DNA of 59,371 nucleotides, from contig CAJOPN010000003.1 of NCBI GenBank assembly GCA_905236285.1, forward strand, positions 1 through 59,371, read 5' to 3'. A program made the position numbers and the translations under genes. This document shows positions 27,068 to 40,715 of this stretch, piece by piece (within the stretch, counting starts at the first letter, position 1; each line of letters starts with the position of its first letter). Source of the stretch: an uncultured Selenomonadaceae bacterium (GTDB lineage Bacteria > Bacillota > Negativicutes > Selenomonadales > Selenomonadaceae). A model generated the notes under the pieces. It did no database searches and was not told the DNA's origin. It was given only the letters and a program-made list of their open reading frames with translations.

Positions 27068-29881
27068 TCATTGTAAAGGTGATGATTCCGAATTTAAAAA
27101 TCCTTGACCGAATTGACAGCCGATTTTTTTCAATAAATCTTCCTGAGATTTTTCTTCTATTCCTTCACATACGACGCGCATTTTTAATTTTTTTCCCATT
27201 TCCGTTATCGCAGTCAATATTTCCTCCATTCGTTTTGATTTTGTTGCTCCGTGTAATATATCACCGTTGATTTTTATTTCGTCTATCGGCAAATGTTCCA
27301 ACAGCTTGAATGATGAATAACTTCTGCCGAAATTGTCAACGGTTATTTTTATTCCGAGTTTTTGAAAGGCTCTTATCATTTTGTCAACATGTTCAAGCTG
27401 TTTTTTGTCGCTCAATAAATTTTCAAATGCTCTTTCATTAAATTCAAGTTTTACTACTCCTTTCGGCAATTTATATTTTTTGAATATACTTTTTATTTTT
27501 TCAATGTAATGTTCTTCAGTCAAATGCAAACTCGATTGATTGACGCTTATCGGTATCATCTCCGATTTTTCATCTATTCGCGACCTCTGTAATTTACAGA
27601 CTTCATCGAATATGAAATAATCCGTCGACAAAATAAATCCGTTTCGTTCAAATATCCCGATAAATTTTTCAGGCAGCAAAAATCCCAATTCCGCACTCTG
27701 CCATCTTATATATGCCTCACAACCTACCGTTTTTAAATTTTTTATTTCATATTCATTTTGATACCACGCTTGAAACTCTCCTTTTTCAAGTGCCGTATTC
27801 ATATATTTTTCTACTTCTTCTTCAAATTCCAATTTTTTTTCAAAATGTGAATCAAACATCAAAACGTCTTCCGTTGCCCATTTGCAGGCTATTTTTGCAT
27901 TGTCGATATTTTTATTTATTTCATTTCCTTTTACTCGGCTGATTCCCGCTTTCATGTTGATCCAAATTCTTGATCCGTTTGTATTTATAAATCCGAATTC
28001 GTTAAGTGAGACCTGAGCATATCGAACTATTTCGGAATTGCTTTTTGCTTTGCAGAGACAAAATAAACTTCCACTTGAATCTCCTATTGTCGTTAAAATA
28101 TTTCGATCGTCTCTTGAAATTCCTTCAGCCATATTTTTCAACTGTGCATCTCTCAATTTTTTGTCCGACATCAAATTATTGTCTTGTTTGTAAAATGACG
28201 CAAATTTTATTACATAAATATTTTCTTCACCTTCAAAATTTTTGTAAATCAATGCCGCCTGTTCTCTGAAATATGTTGCATTGTGCAAGCCGTATCTCGA
28301 ATCGCTATAAGCCATTTGTTTAATAATTTTCGATTGCTTTCTTCTCAAATATATTCTGTAAATTATTGGGGCTCCTATTATAGCCGCCGCAAAAATAAAA
28401 ATTGCAAATGAACGAATCGGATATTGATGAATGAAAAATTGTAAATTTAAATTTGTATTCGCCGCGCTTACGTCTGCATTGACTGACGTTCGGATTTTAC
28501 TTATATCTAAATGATTTACTTCTTTGTTCAAAATTCGCCACAATCTGCTGTCAGATTTATTATATACTCCCAAACTCAATTCATCTGAAAATGCACTTTC
28601 CGATGCCGTGTCCAAATTATAAGTTCCCGCCTCTTCCATTAAATACGGTACTTCACTTCTCGGAGCAAATAATATATCTGCCTTGCCGTCATTCAATAAT
28701 TTGAAACATTCTCTCAAATCTTCCGCAAAAATTCTGTGGTCTTCATCAAATCGCGGATATATAAAATTTTCGGTGTAAAGCAAATTTTTATCGCATGCCG
28801 CCGTCAATGAACCGTCCAAATTTATATTCGGTCGCGTCACCGGAACATATTCAAGCAACAAATATGATTGCGTCGGTGTCATATTCAATTCATTTGCCCA
28901 ACTGAAGTCGCAAACTGCATCTGCTATAAAATCTATTTGTCCACTTTTTATTAATTGTTCCGTTTCAGCCGGCGTTTTTGTATCAACTATTTCTATTTCT
29001 ATATCCAAATCAATCGCTATCTGTTGAATTATTCTCGGAATTACTCCGTGTAATTCTCCTTTGTCGTTTACATATGCATATGGTTTTGCTTTCACCAATA
29101 TTGCCGTTCGTAACTTTTTTTTCTCCTGCAAATATTCTTTTTCTTGTCGATTTAAAATCAAAGGCGAGCCGCTTTCTCTGAAATATTTGTCATTCAATCT
29201 GTTTCTTATATTCGGCTGATCCATCAGCATTTCGTCCATTGCAATATTCATCGCCGCAAGCAAATCTTTTCTGTCACTTCTTACAAGCAGTCTGTAACTT
29301 TGACGATCAAAAATTGATGCAACATTTTTTTCTTTATTCGGTTCAAGCATCGGTGCAATATATCCGTCAAGTTCGCGACGATTGAATGACTCTTCCATTT
29401 CAAAAAACGTCGCAAAATTTACAAGTTCATATTCAAATCCTTCATTCGCGGCTACTTTTTGCAATGACGGAGTCGGAGCATTTGCTGCACACGTTCCTAT
29501 TCTCATATGCGATTGAATTTTTCCGTCATGCGTAATTAATTCCATCGGATAACGTCCTATTACATGATCCGTTCTCGTCACGTTTTGCAATGTCCTGTAG
29601 TCTCCCGGTATTGCAGGCAATAAATCTATCGCTCCGCTTTGAATTTTTTCGCCGCATTCTCTCCATGTCGTACAAGGCACGTATTCAAATTCCCAATTCC
29701 CATACTTCGACAAAAATTCCATATATTCATAGCCGTATCCGCGAAGATGTCCATTTCGATCTTCTTCCAAAAATCCTGTTTCGGGCATATATCCGACTCG
29801 ATATTTTGTTTCGGCAAATATATTCTCATTTAACGCTGTCATCAACAAAAATATTATAATTAAAATTTTTTTCAATCTCAT
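27068..29881 (-). CDS. Membrane receptor with two periplasmic substrate-binding domains, degenerate GGDEF and degenerate EAL domain
   Basis: SBP_bac_3-like repeats (YMPETGFLEEDRNGHLRGYGYEYMEFLSKYG; KPYAYVNDKGELHGVIPRIIQQIA), TM segment, then GGDEF-like and EAL-like regions with substituted catalytic motifs (CEAYIRWQ, VDNFGRSYSS). Confidence 0.85.
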   Translation of the reverse strand: MRLKKILIIIFLLMTALNENIFAETKYRVGYMPETGFLEEDRNGHLRGYGYEYMEFLSKYGNWEFEYVPCTTWRECGEKIQSGAIDLLPAIPGDYRTLQNVTRTDHVIGRYPMELITHDGKIQSHMRIGTCAANAPTPSLQKVAANEGFEYELVNFATFFEMEESFNRRELDGYIAPMLEPNKEKNVASIFDRQSYRLLVRSDRKDLLAAMNIAMDEMLMDQPNIRNRLNDKYFRESGSPLILNRQEKEYLQEKKKLRTAILVKAKPYAYVNDKGELHGVIPRIIQQIAIDLDIEIEIVDTKTPAETEQLIKSGQIDFIADAVCDFSWANELNMTPTQSYLLLEYVPVTRPNINLDGSLTAACDKNLLYTENFIYPRFDEDHRIFAEDLRECFKLLNDGKADILFAPRSEVPYLMEEAGTYNLDTASESAFSDELSLGVYNKSDSRLWRILNKEVNHLDISKIRTSVNADVSAANTNLNLQFFIHQYPIRSFAIFIFAAAIIGAPIIYRIYLRRKQSKIIKQMAYSDSRYGLHNATYFREQAALIYKNFEGEENIYVIKFASFYKQDNNLMSDKKLRDAQLKNMAEGISRDDRNILTTIGDSSGSLFCLCKAKSNSEIVRYAQVSLNEFGFINTNGSRIWINMKAGISRVKGNEINKNIDNAKIACKWATEDVLMFDSHFEKKLEFEEEVEKYMNTALEKGEFQAWYQNEYEIKNLKTVGCEAYIRWQSAELGFLLPEKFIGIFERNGFILSTDYFIFDEVCKLQRSRIDEKSEMIPISVNQSSLHLTEEHYIEKIKSIFKKYKLPKGVVKLEFNERAFENLLSDKKQLEHVDKMIRAFQKLGIKITVDNFGRSYSSFKLLEHLPIDEIKINGDILHGATKSKRMEEILTAITEMGKKLKMRVVCEGIEEKSQEDLLKKIGCQFGQGFLNSESSPLQ

Positions 29882-30029
29882 AAAATTTCCTCACTCAAAA
29901 AAATTTTTTCATCTCAAAATATTTATTCGACTTCATTCAATTAAATCCTATGTGTATTTAGAAGGTAAATTAATCTTTGCGTCGAAATTCTTTTAAAAAT
30001 GTTTAAAATTTTTTCAAGGATTGATTTTA

Positions 30030-31325
30030 ATGGGAAATATTTATTCCTTCTGGGAAACTTGGCTGATTCCTCATGTTGAACAATTTTATCACAATAAATA
30101 TTTTACGGCAATTCGCAAAACTTTTTATGTTTTGATTCCGTTCTGGCTTACAATGTCAACTCTTGACGTTATCGACAATTTAATTTTAAATCCGAACGGT
30201 CTTATAATGAGCAGTAAAGGTTTAAATCTCGGTTATTGGATCACCGGCGGATTAAGCGGAGATGATTTTTTAAACAGCGGATTTGCAAATATTTTGTTGA
30301 CTTACAAAAAAATTGTCGACATCGGTTACAAAATAATTACGATTTTAATTGTCTCGATACTTTCAAAATATTTGGCTGAAATTTTTGATTCCGATAAATA
30401 TTTGACGATTTTTTGTTCACTTGCATCATTTTTATTTTTCAGTCAAGTATTGAATACAAATCATTCCGAAATCGGAGATTATTTTTCACGTCGCGGCTAC
30501 TTTTCCGCTTTCTTCGTCGCTTTTACTTCCTCATTTCTTTTTGCGAAATTGACAAAGGTTAAAAAATTAATAATTAAAACTCCCGAATCATTGCCACCTG
30601 AAATGGCAAATTATATTTCAAAAACATTCCCGATTCTTTTGACTTTGATGATTTTTTCTTTGATGTCTTTAATTTTAAATCTTCTCAATCAATCATTTGA
30701 ATCATTTGAAATTTTTTTGTCTCAATCCGATATTTTTCAAGAACCGATTTTTGTAATGCTCTATCAATTTATAGTTTGGATATTGTGGTGGCTCGGTATT
30801 CCCGGTTATGCCGTCACTTCCAAAATTATGGAACTCGGTTATATTCCTGCTCAACTTTCAAATCAAATCGGTGAAAGTTCAAAAATTTTTTCGACAGGAT
30901 TTTTTGAGGCGGGAGTAATTCATGTAATGGGATTGATGATTGCAATTTTGGTTTTTTCTCAACATGATCATTGGAGATCGGTAGCAAAATTTTCTATGAC
31001 GGCAATGTTTTTTAACATTCAAGAAATTTTTATATTCGGACTGCCTGTAATTTTAAATCCGATTTTTTTGGTTCCGTATATTTTGGCACCGCTTGCAAAT
31101 GTTTTTGTCGGTTACATTGCAATTTCATGGGGAATAGTTCCGATTTTTCAAGTAGATATTCCTTGGACGATGCCGTTAATTTTAAGTGCGGCTATTGGTA
31201 CTCATTCAATCATGGGTGCAATTTTACAAATCGTCTGGCTTATCATGGATATTTTTATTTATGCTCCGTTTGTGATAACTGCAAATGCCATAGAAACTTC
31301 AGCCGATAAGGCGGTGAGCCAATGA
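30030..31325 (+). CDS. PTS EIIC-like membrane protein
   Basis: Polytopic; WLIPHVEQFYHNKYFTAIRKTFYVLIPFWLTMS, IWWLGIPGY-like segment (ILWWLGIPGYAV), NIQEIFIFGLPVILNPIFLVPYILAP typical of lactose/cellobiose EIIC. No EIIA/EIIB nearby. Confidence 0.85.
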   Translation: MGNIYSFWETWLIPHVEQFYHNKYFTAIRKTFYVLIPFWLTMSTLDVIDNLILNPNGLIMSSKGLNLGYWITGGLSGDDFLNSGFANILLTYKKIVDIGYKIITILIVSILSKYLAEIFDSDKYLTIFCSLASFLFFSQVLNTNHSEIGDYFSRRGYFSAFFVAFTSSFLFAKLTKVKKLIIKTPESLPPEMANYISKTFPILLTLMIFSLMSLILNLLNQSFESFEIFLSQSDIFQEPIFVMLYQFIVWILWWLGIPGYAVTSKIMELGYIPAQLSNQIGESSKIFSTGFFEAGVIHVMGLMIAILVFSQHDHWRSVAKFSMTAMFFNIQEIFIFGLPVILNPIFLVPYILAPLANVFVGYIAISWGIVPIFQVDIPWTMPLILSAAIGTHSIMGAILQIVWLIMDIFIYAPFVITANAIETSADKAVSQ

Positions 31326-32422
31326 GTCCCGAAGAAAAACTTTCAAGACGCTTTTACATTTTAAATGCTGTCGTCGCTTTAATTCTTCTTTTTGCAATTT
31401 TTATTTCAGTCAATCAATTCGGTGCTCAGGCTTGGCAGCAGCGTCAACAAATTGCCGTTATTTTACCGGGCAAAAAAGATCAACTCGGCTGGAATAAATC
31501 TCATTATCTAGCTGCAAAAAATTCTTGTGACGATCTCGACTGCGATTTGATAATTCGTGAAAATGTTCCTTCCGATACAAATTCATGCCGTCAAATTGCC
31601 GATGAACTTTCAAAACGTGGTGTTAAAACCATTGTTTTTGTCAATGCCTGTCGTTTGAATGATTTAATTGAATTTGAAAGAATTTATCCAAAAATTAATT
31701 TTTACACCATTGAATCAATTTCGGTTCTTTACAACGGCGAAAAATTGTCCGTCACTTGCTTTGAGGCCTCTTATCTTGCAGGAATATTGGCGGGACTTCA
31801 TACGAAAACAAATAAAATCGGTTACATTGCTCCTTTTGCCGATTCGGAAATTAATCAGGGAATTAACGCCTTCACAATCGGAGTGAAAAGAGTTAATCCC
31901 GATGCAGAAATTCTTCTGAATTGGACCGGCAGTTTTGATAATCCATTGAGCGAAGAGCAGACTGTTCAAAATTTAAAAGCTGCTCATGCCGATTTTTTAA
32001 CTTATCATCAAAACGGCGAAACAATTCCGAATGTCTGCGCGAGACTCGGAATAAATTTTGTTTCATTCAACGAAGTTTATCCGAACAATCCAAAATGTTT
32101 GGCGGCAATCAAAATTAATTGGGATAAAATTTATAATAATTTAATAAAATACAAAGACATTTACGACATGAAATCAAATTATTCAGCCGGAATAAATCAC
32201 GGAATGGTAGATTTTCAAATCATCGGCGAACTTAGCAAACGCGAAAAAATTTTGATTGAAACTGCTCTTTGGGAAATAAAAAACGGTCGTTTAATTTTTT
32301 CGGGTGAAATTTTCGATCGCAACGGTAATCAAAGATGTGCCGCCAATGAATCTATAAGTTTGAAAAGTCTTCAGGAAAATATGAATTGGCTGGTCAAAGG
32401 AGTGAAAATTGTTGGAAACTGA
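31322..32422 (+). CDS. BMP/Med-family substrate-binding protein with N-terminal TM anchor
   Basis: [23 protein letters not shown]..., [27 protein letters not shown]...[21 protein letters not shown]...FLTYHQNG. Confidence 0.85.
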   Translation: MSPEEKLSRRFYILNAVVALILLFAIFISVNQFGAQAWQQRQQIAVILPGKKDQLGWNKSHYLAAKNSCDDLDCDLIIRENVPSDTNSCRQIADELSKRGVKTIVFVNACRLNDLIEFERIYPKINFYTIESISVLYNGEKLSVTCFEASYLAGILAGLHTKTNKIGYIAPFADSEINQGINAFTIGVKRVNPDAEILLNWTGSFDNPLSEEQTVQNLKAAHADFLTYHQNGETIPNVCARLGINFVSFNEVYPNNPKCLAAIKINWDKIYNNLIKYKDIYDMKSNYSAGINHGMVDFQIIGELSKREKILIETALWEIKNGRLIFSGEIFDRNGNQRCAANESISLKSLQENMNWLVKGVKIVGN

Positions 32423-34997
32423 AAAATCCAAAAAAAATGTTTTTCAATTCGCGCTGAAATTGGTCAGTCGATTTTTAATTTTTTTAACGATTTTATCTTT
32501 AATCGGCTGGTTAATATTGACAAAAATGGAAAGCATGCTTGAAGCTGAAATAGAAGAATTTGCAGTAAGTCAAGCAGAAATTACGGCTCAAACGGCATCA
32601 GAAAGAATTGACGGCGAATTGATTCAACTTCACAGATACGGCAAACAACTTGAGAACGGCAATTTAAATCCCGAATCTTTAATTTCTGCCATAAATTCAT
32701 CCGAACTCGGAGTTTGGGGCGGTATCGTCGATATAAATTCAAATTTAATTGCAGGTGAAAAGTTGCCTGAAAATTTATCGATTGACATTAAGCAAGCAAT
32801 GAGCGGCGATTCTTTTGCTTTGTATTCGGATAATATCGGTCTTATTATGTTTACTCCGGTTATTTTTAACGGCAATGTTCGTTACGTCATTTACAAGGTT
32901 TATAATGATACCGTCCTGAAAGACAAATATTTTCATCTCGAAAATAAATTCAGTCAAACTATTTTTATCTGTGACACAAATTTAAATAAAATTATCGTGC
33001 CGTATTCCAATTTTTCGGAAGACGATATTTTTTACGATAAGAAAAAAAATTTGCCGCTTGGTTACGACAGAATCATTACAAAAATGAATTCAAGCAATTT
33101 GCATGGAGCAGCAATTCATTCAAATGACATAAATGAAGATTACATTGTTTTCGCATCTGAAGTTCAAGGCAATTTTGTAATCGTCGGTTATTCGGATTGG
33201 AATTATTCGGCGATTGAAGGAATTTTCAGCGTTCACAGAATTGTTGTTTGGGTTTTCTTTCTTTTAATTGTTTTGTTCAGCATTTTTGTTTTGTATTCAT
33301 TCACGGCTGAATTGAAAGTGGCAGAGAGTGATGAACTCAGAGAGGCAAAAGACGATGCTGATCGAGCGAATAAAGCGAAGTCGGAATTTTTGGCGAATAT
33401 GAGTCACGAAATCAGAACTCCTTTAAATGCCGTGCTCGGAATGGACGAAATGATTTTGCGTGAGGCTCCGATGGATTCGCCTTTGAGAACTTACGCTTGG
33501 AATATTAAAAGTGCCGGCGAAACTCTTTTGTCTCTGATTAATGACATTTTGGATTTTTCAAAAATAGAAAGCGGCAAAATGGAAATCGTCGAAACAACTT
33601 ATTATTTGTCTTCAGTACTCAATGATATTTTTAATATGATGAGATTTAAAGCTGAGCAGAAAGGATTAAATTTTAAAATAGAAGTTGATGAAAATGTGCC
33701 TGATGTTTTATTCGGCGATGAAGTCAGAATAAGACAGGTAATTGTAAATATTTTAAATAATTCAGTTAAGTACACAAATGAAGGCAGCGTAACTTTTAAA
33801 GTCGGCTGGAACAGAATGGCAGACGGCTCGGCGATGATGATTTTTTCTTCGATTGATACGGGAATCGGAATTAAAGAAGAAGATCTTCCTAAATTGTTCA
33901 GCAAATTTCAACGTCTCGATCTTCAAAAAAATCGTACGGTCGAAGGAACAGGCTTGGGCTTGTCAATTACGATTAAACTTGTTAAAATGATGAGCGGCGA
34001 TTTAAAAGTTGAGAGCGAATATGGAAAAGGTTCTACGTTTTCAATTATTTTGCCGCAGAAAGTTGAAAAATATGAACCGATAGGAGATTTCAGAGCAAGA
34101 GCTGAAGAATTTATAAAACAGCAAAAAATTTCCGAAGAATCTTTCATTGCTCCCGATGCAAATATTCTTGTCGTCGATGACAGCGATATGAATTTATTTG
34201 TTGTCGAAAATCTTTTAAAGAAAACCAAAATTCAAATTACACGTTCAATGAGCGGAAAAGATTGTCTTGAAAAAATGACTCAAAATCAATACGATATAAT
34301 TTTCCTCGATCATATGATGCCAGAGATGGACGGAATAGAAACGCTTGAACGCTCGAAAAATTTGGAGAACAGTCAAAATCTTTCAACGCCGATAATCGCA
34401 TTAACTGCAAACGCAATAAGCGGAGTCAGAGAAATGTTTTTGAGCAAAGGTTTTACAGATTACTTATCAAAACCTGTTGACGGCAAAATACTTGAAAGAA
34501 TGATTCAAAAATATTTGCCTCCCGAAAAAATTCAAATCATTGAAGATGAAGAAAATGAAAATATCGAATCGGAAGAAGAATTTATTAACGATGAAAATCA
34601 AGAAGAAATTAACGAAAATGAATCAACTGAAGAAAAAAATTTAAATATTGATGTTGATTTGGGAATGGGATATTGCGGCGGAATGGAAGAGATGTACAAG
34701 GAATTTATAAAAATGTTCTGCGACAAAAAATCGGAGACGCAAGAAAAATTGCAAAAGGCATTTGACGACGAAGATTGGCAGAATTACACAACTTTCATTC
34801 ACGCGCTGAAATCCGGATCGTTGAGCGTCGGCGGAAAAATTTTATCTGAACAAGCCAAAGCGTTGGAGATGGCGGGACATGCTTATTTGAACGAAAACGA
34901 CACTTCTCAAATTGAATATATAAAAGAAAATCATCAAAAAGCAATGAAACTTTACGACGATTTTGTAAATGAGGCAATCGAAAGAAAACTTTTTTAA
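32409..34997 (+). CDS. Hybrid sensor histidine kinase (sensor-TM-HisKA-HATPase-REC-HPt)
   Basis: [59 protein letters not shown]...[12 protein letters not shown]-terminal HPt [13 protein letters not shown]. Confidence 0.95.
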   Translation: MLETEKSKKNVFQFALKLVSRFLIFLTILSLIGWLILTKMESMLEAEIEEFAVSQAEITAQTASERIDGELIQLHRYGKQLENGNLNPESLISAINSSELGVWGGIVDINSNLIAGEKLPENLSIDIKQAMSGDSFALYSDNIGLIMFTPVIFNGNVRYVIYKVYNDTVLKDKYFHLENKFSQTIFICDTNLNKIIVPYSNFSEDDIFYDKKKNLPLGYDRIITKMNSSNLHGAAIHSNDINEDYIVFASEVQGNFVIVGYSDWNYSAIEGIFSVHRIVVWVFFLLIVLFSIFVLYSFTAELKVAESDELREAKDDADRANKAKSEFLANMSHEIRTPLNAVLGMDEMILREAPMDSPLRTYAWNIKSAGETLLSLINDILDFSKIESGKMEIVETTYYLSSVLNDIFNMMRFKAEQKGLNFKIEVDENVPDVLFGDEVRIRQVIVNILNNSVKYTNEGSVTFKVGWNRMADGSAMMIFSSIDTGIGIKEEDLPKLFSKFQRLDLQKNRTVEGTGLGLSITIKLVKMMSGDLKVESEYGKGSTFSIILPQKVEKYEPIGDFRARAEEFIKQQKISEESFIAPDANILVVDDSDMNLFVVENLLKKTKIQITRSMSGKDCLEKMTQNQYDIIFLDHMMPEMDGIETLERSKNLENSQNLSTPIIALTANAISGVREMFLSKGFTDYLSKPVDGKILERMIQKYLPPEKIQIIEDEENENIESEEEFINDENQEEINENESTEEKNLNIDVDLGMGYCGGMEEMYKEFIKMFCDKKSETQEKLQKAFDDEDWQNYTTFIHALKSGSLSVGGKILSEQAKALEMAGHAYLNENDTSQIEYIKENHQKAMKLYDDFVNEAIERKLF

Positions 34998-35010
34998 AGG
35001 AGAGATTTAA

Positions 35011-37325
<2,315 letters not shown>

Positions 37326-37337
37326 AAAAGAATTGAG

Positions 37338-39938
37338 ATGAAATTAATGGCAGTAACGCCGATGATGCAGCAATATACGGACGCAAAAAATCAATGTCCA
37401 GATTCGCTGCTTTTTTTTCGACTTGGTGATTTTTATGAAATGTTCGGAGACGATGCAAAAATTGCTTCGAAAGAACTGAGCTTGACATTGACTCATCGAC
37501 AGGATCAGCCGATGTGTGGAGTACCTTATCATGCGATTGACAATTACGTTCAAAAACTCGTCAAAAAAGGTTACAAAGTTTCGATAGTCGATCAAACAGG
37601 CAATCCTAAATCAAAAGGATTAACTGAGAGAGCAATAACAAAAGTAGTAACGCCGGGTACAATTTTGACTGACGACACAATTGCAAATGCCGGCAACAAT
37701 TATATAGCAATCGTACTTGAACAGATCGGCGAAGGAATAATGGCAGCGGCTGATATTTCAACGGGTGAATGTTTTTATGGATTGTATGATGGCGATGATT
37801 TTGAGCAAATGATTTTTGATGAATTGTATCGAATTGAACCGTCAGAAATATTAATCGACGGAAATTTTCAAAAAAATTTTCAAAAAAATTTTGATACGTT
37901 TATTGCGTTGAAACTTCCTGAAAGTACAATCACAAAAATTGAAGAGACAAGTTACAAAATGCCGGACATAATTGAAAAACATTTTTCTGAAAATGAAATT
38001 CCGACAAGTCCGCTTGCAGTAAAAGCAGTAACAATTTTGCTGACGTACATTCACAACACGGTAATGACGGATTTAAATCATATATCGAGATTGCGGCGAA
38101 TAGAAATAAGCGATCGAATGATATTAGGATCGACGACACTTAAAAATTTGGAATTGGTAAGAAATTTAAAAGACGGCAGCAAACGAAATACATTATTTTC
38201 GATATTGGATTTTACAAGAACGGCATCCGGAACGCGATTACTGAAAAAATTAATTGAAAGACCTTTGACAGAAATATTGGCAATAGAAAGAAGATTGGAC
38301 GCTGTCGAGGAATTATATAAAAATTATTCATTGAGAACGAAAATTCGCGAATTGTTAAAAGAAATAAGCGATCTTGAAAGATTGATGATGAAAATAGAAA
38401 TCGGCTCGGCGAATCCGATTGACTTGGTTGCGTTAAAAATTTCTCTTAAAAAAATTCCATTAATGAAAGAGGCGATGAGAGAAGTAAAAAGCGACATATT
38501 GATTGCATGTCAAAAATTAAATGATTATGATGAAGTTGTAAATTTAATAGAAAAAGCAATAAAAGAAAATCCGAATAATTTAATACGAGAAGGCGGAATA
38601 ATACGAGACGGATACAATAAAGAACTTGACGATTACAGAAGAATCGCAACGGACAGTAAATCATTATTGCAGGAAATTGAAACACGAGAAAAAGAAACGA
38701 CGGGAATAAAATATTTAAAAATCGGATATAATAAAGTTTTCGGATACTATATAGAAGTGAGACACAGCGGCAAGGATAAAATTCCCGAACATTACATAAG
38801 AAAACAAACGTTGACGGGCGCAGAAAGATATATCACGGAAGAATTAAAAAATTTTGAAACAAAAATACTCGGAGCGCAGGAAAAAATATTTGCAACAGAA
38901 TATAATTTATTTGTTGAAGTGAGAGAGGAAATAAAAAAATATTTAATACAAATACAAGATACGGCGCGACGAATTGCAATGACAGATGTATTAGCAAGTT
39001 TAGCGGAAACGGCGGCGAATTATAATTATATCAGACCTGAAATCAGAACCAATGGAGCAATCGAAATAAAAGACGGAAGGCATCCGCTGGTAGAAAGAAT
39101 TTTAAAAGAAAATTTATTTGTGCCGAACGATACAAATTTGAATCATAAAAATTGCGAATTGATGACGATAACCGGACCGAATATGGCAGGAAAATCAACA
39201 TATATGAGGCAAACGGCATTGATAACGTTGATGGCACAAATTGGAAGTTTTGTACCCGCGAAATCGGCATCAATAACACCTGTTGACAGAATTTTTACGA
39301 GAATAGGAGCAAGCGACGATTTAATAAGCGGACAATCAACGTTCATGGTAGAAATGAATGAAGTAGCACAAATATTAAAATATGCAACAGAAAATTCATT
39401 GATAATTTTGGATGAAGTCGGACGCGGAACCTCAACATTTGACGGAATGAGCATAGCGCGAGCGGTAATAGAATATATCATAAAAAAAATACACGCGAAA
39501 ACATTATTTGCGACGCATTATCACGAATTGACAGACATGGCAGATTCATTTGAAAAAATAAAAAATTATTGCGTGGCAGTCAAAGAAAGAAATGATGAAG
39601 TAATATTTTTGAGACGAATAAAAGAAGGAGGAGCAGACAAATCATACGGGATACAAGTTGCAAAACTTGCTGGACTGCCAAAATCGGTAATGAATCGCGC
39701 CGAAAAAATTTTGAAAGAATTGGAAAATAAATCGGAAGATGAAAATAAAAATTCGGAGACGGAAGAAAAAATTTTTTTAAAAAATTCAAAAGAAGAAAAA
39801 TTGCCGACATTGTTTCAATCGGAAACATTGGAAGAATTGGCGAAAATGGACGTTACGACATTCACACCGATAGAGGCAATGAATATTTTATATAAATTAA
39901 ATGCGCAGGCAAAAAAGGAATTGGGCGAAAATAATTGA
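37338..39938 (+). CDS. mutS: DNA mismatch repair protein MutS
   Basis: TPMMQQYTDAKNQCPDSLLFFRLGDFYEMFGDDA, TGPNMAGKSTYMRQTALI, LDEVGRGTSTFDGMSIA. Confidence 0.97.
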   Translation: MKLMAVTPMMQQYTDAKNQCPDSLLFFRLGDFYEMFGDDAKIASKELSLTLTHRQDQPMCGVPYHAIDNYVQKLVKKGYKVSIVDQTGNPKSKGLTERAITKVVTPGTILTDDTIANAGNNYIAIVLEQIGEGIMAAADISTGECFYGLYDGDDFEQMIFDELYRIEPSEILIDGNFQKNFQKNFDTFIALKLPESTITKIEETSYKMPDIIEKHFSENEIPTSPLAVKAVTILLTYIHNTVMTDLNHISRLRRIEISDRMILGSTTLKNLELVRNLKDGSKRNTLFSILDFTRTASGTRLLKKLIERPLTEILAIERRLDAVEELYKNYSLRTKIRELLKEISDLERLMMKIEIGSANPIDLVALKISLKKIPLMKEAMREVKSDILIACQKLNDYDEVVNLIEKAIKENPNNLIREGGIIRDGYNKELDDYRRIATDSKSLLQEIETREKETTGIKYLKIGYNKVFGYYIEVRHSGKDKIPEHYIRKQTLTGAERYITEELKNFETKILGAQEKIFATEYNLFVEVREEIKKYLIQIQDTARRIAMTDVLASLAETAANYNYIRPEIRTNGAIEIKDGRHPLVERILKENLFVPNDTNLNHKNCELMTITGPNMAGKSTYMRQTALITLMAQIGSFVPAKSASITPVDRIFTRIGASDDLISGQSTFMVEMNEVAQILKYATENSLIILDEVGRGTSTFDGMSIARAVIEYIIKKIHAKTLFATHYHELTDMADSFEKIKNYCVAVKERNDEVIFLRRIKEGGADKSYGIQVAKLAGLPKSVMNRAEKILKELENKSEDENKNSETEEKIFLKNSKEEKLPTLFQSETLEELAKMDVTTFTPIEAMNILYKLNAQAKKELGENN
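37865..37888 (+). repeat. Two perfect 12-bp in-frame tandem copies (TTTTCAAAAAAA) inside mutS
   Basis: ttttcaaaaaaa ttttcaaaaaaa ttttg; encodes FQKNFQKNF. Confidence 0.85.
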
Positions 39939-39971
39939 ATAAATAAAAAAAATTTGAAGGGAGATTTTTAA

Positions 39972-40715
39972 ATGAGTTCACCACACAATGCGGCAAATGT
40001 CGGAGAAATTGCCGAAAGAATTTTATTGCCGGGAGATCCTCTCAGAGCAAAATATATTGCGGAAAATTTTTTGGAAGGAGCAAAACTTTATACAGATATT
40101 CGCAACGTTTACGGATACACGGGAAAATATAAAGGCGTTGAAGTATCAGTACAGGCAACCGGAATGGGTATACCCTCATTTTCAATTTACGTTTACGAAT
40201 TGATTCATACCTACGGAGTAAAAAAATTGATTCGAGTCGGAAGCTGCGGCGGAATGCACAAAAATGTAAAAATTCGCGATGTATTGATTGCACAAGGAGC
40301 GACGACCGATTCATCAATAGTTCATCAAGTATTCGGCGGTGCAGTAAATTATTCATTGATTTCAGATTTTGATCTTTTGGAAAAAGCAGTCGCCAATGCA
40401 CGAAAATTAAAATTGCCCGTGAAAGTCGGAAATGTAATTTGCACGGACAGATTTTATAATGATTACGGAGATGTAAACGGAATATTCGGAGACGGAAAAC
40501 GTTCACTCAATGAAAAATTGGTTCAATACGGAATACTTGCAGTAGAAATGGAAACGGCAGCATTATATTTATTGGCGGCTGAAGGAAATGTTCAAGGTCT
40601 CGGAATTTTTACGGTAAGCGATCATCTTTTGACGCATGAGGAAGTAGAGCCTCGTGAAAGAGAAAATTCATTCAACGACATGATAAAAATAGCACTCGAA
40701 ACGGTGATTGAATAA
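39972..40715 (+). CDS. deoD: Purine-nucleoside phosphorylase
   Basis: ERILLPGDPLRAKYIAENFLE, IRVGSCGGMH, VEMETAALYLLAAE, VSDHLLTHEE. Confidence 0.95.
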   Translation: MSSPHNAANVGEIAERILLPGDPLRAKYIAENFLEGAKLYTDIRNVYGYTGKYKGVEVSVQATGMGIPSFSIYVYELIHTYGVKKLIRVGSCGGMHKNVKIRDVLIAQGATTDSSIVHQVFGGAVNYSLISDFDLLEKAVANARKLKLPVKVGNVICTDRFYNDYGDVNGIFGDGKRSLNEKLVQYGILAVEMETAALYLLAAEGNVQGLGIFTVSDHLLTHEEVEPRERENSFNDMIKIALETVIE

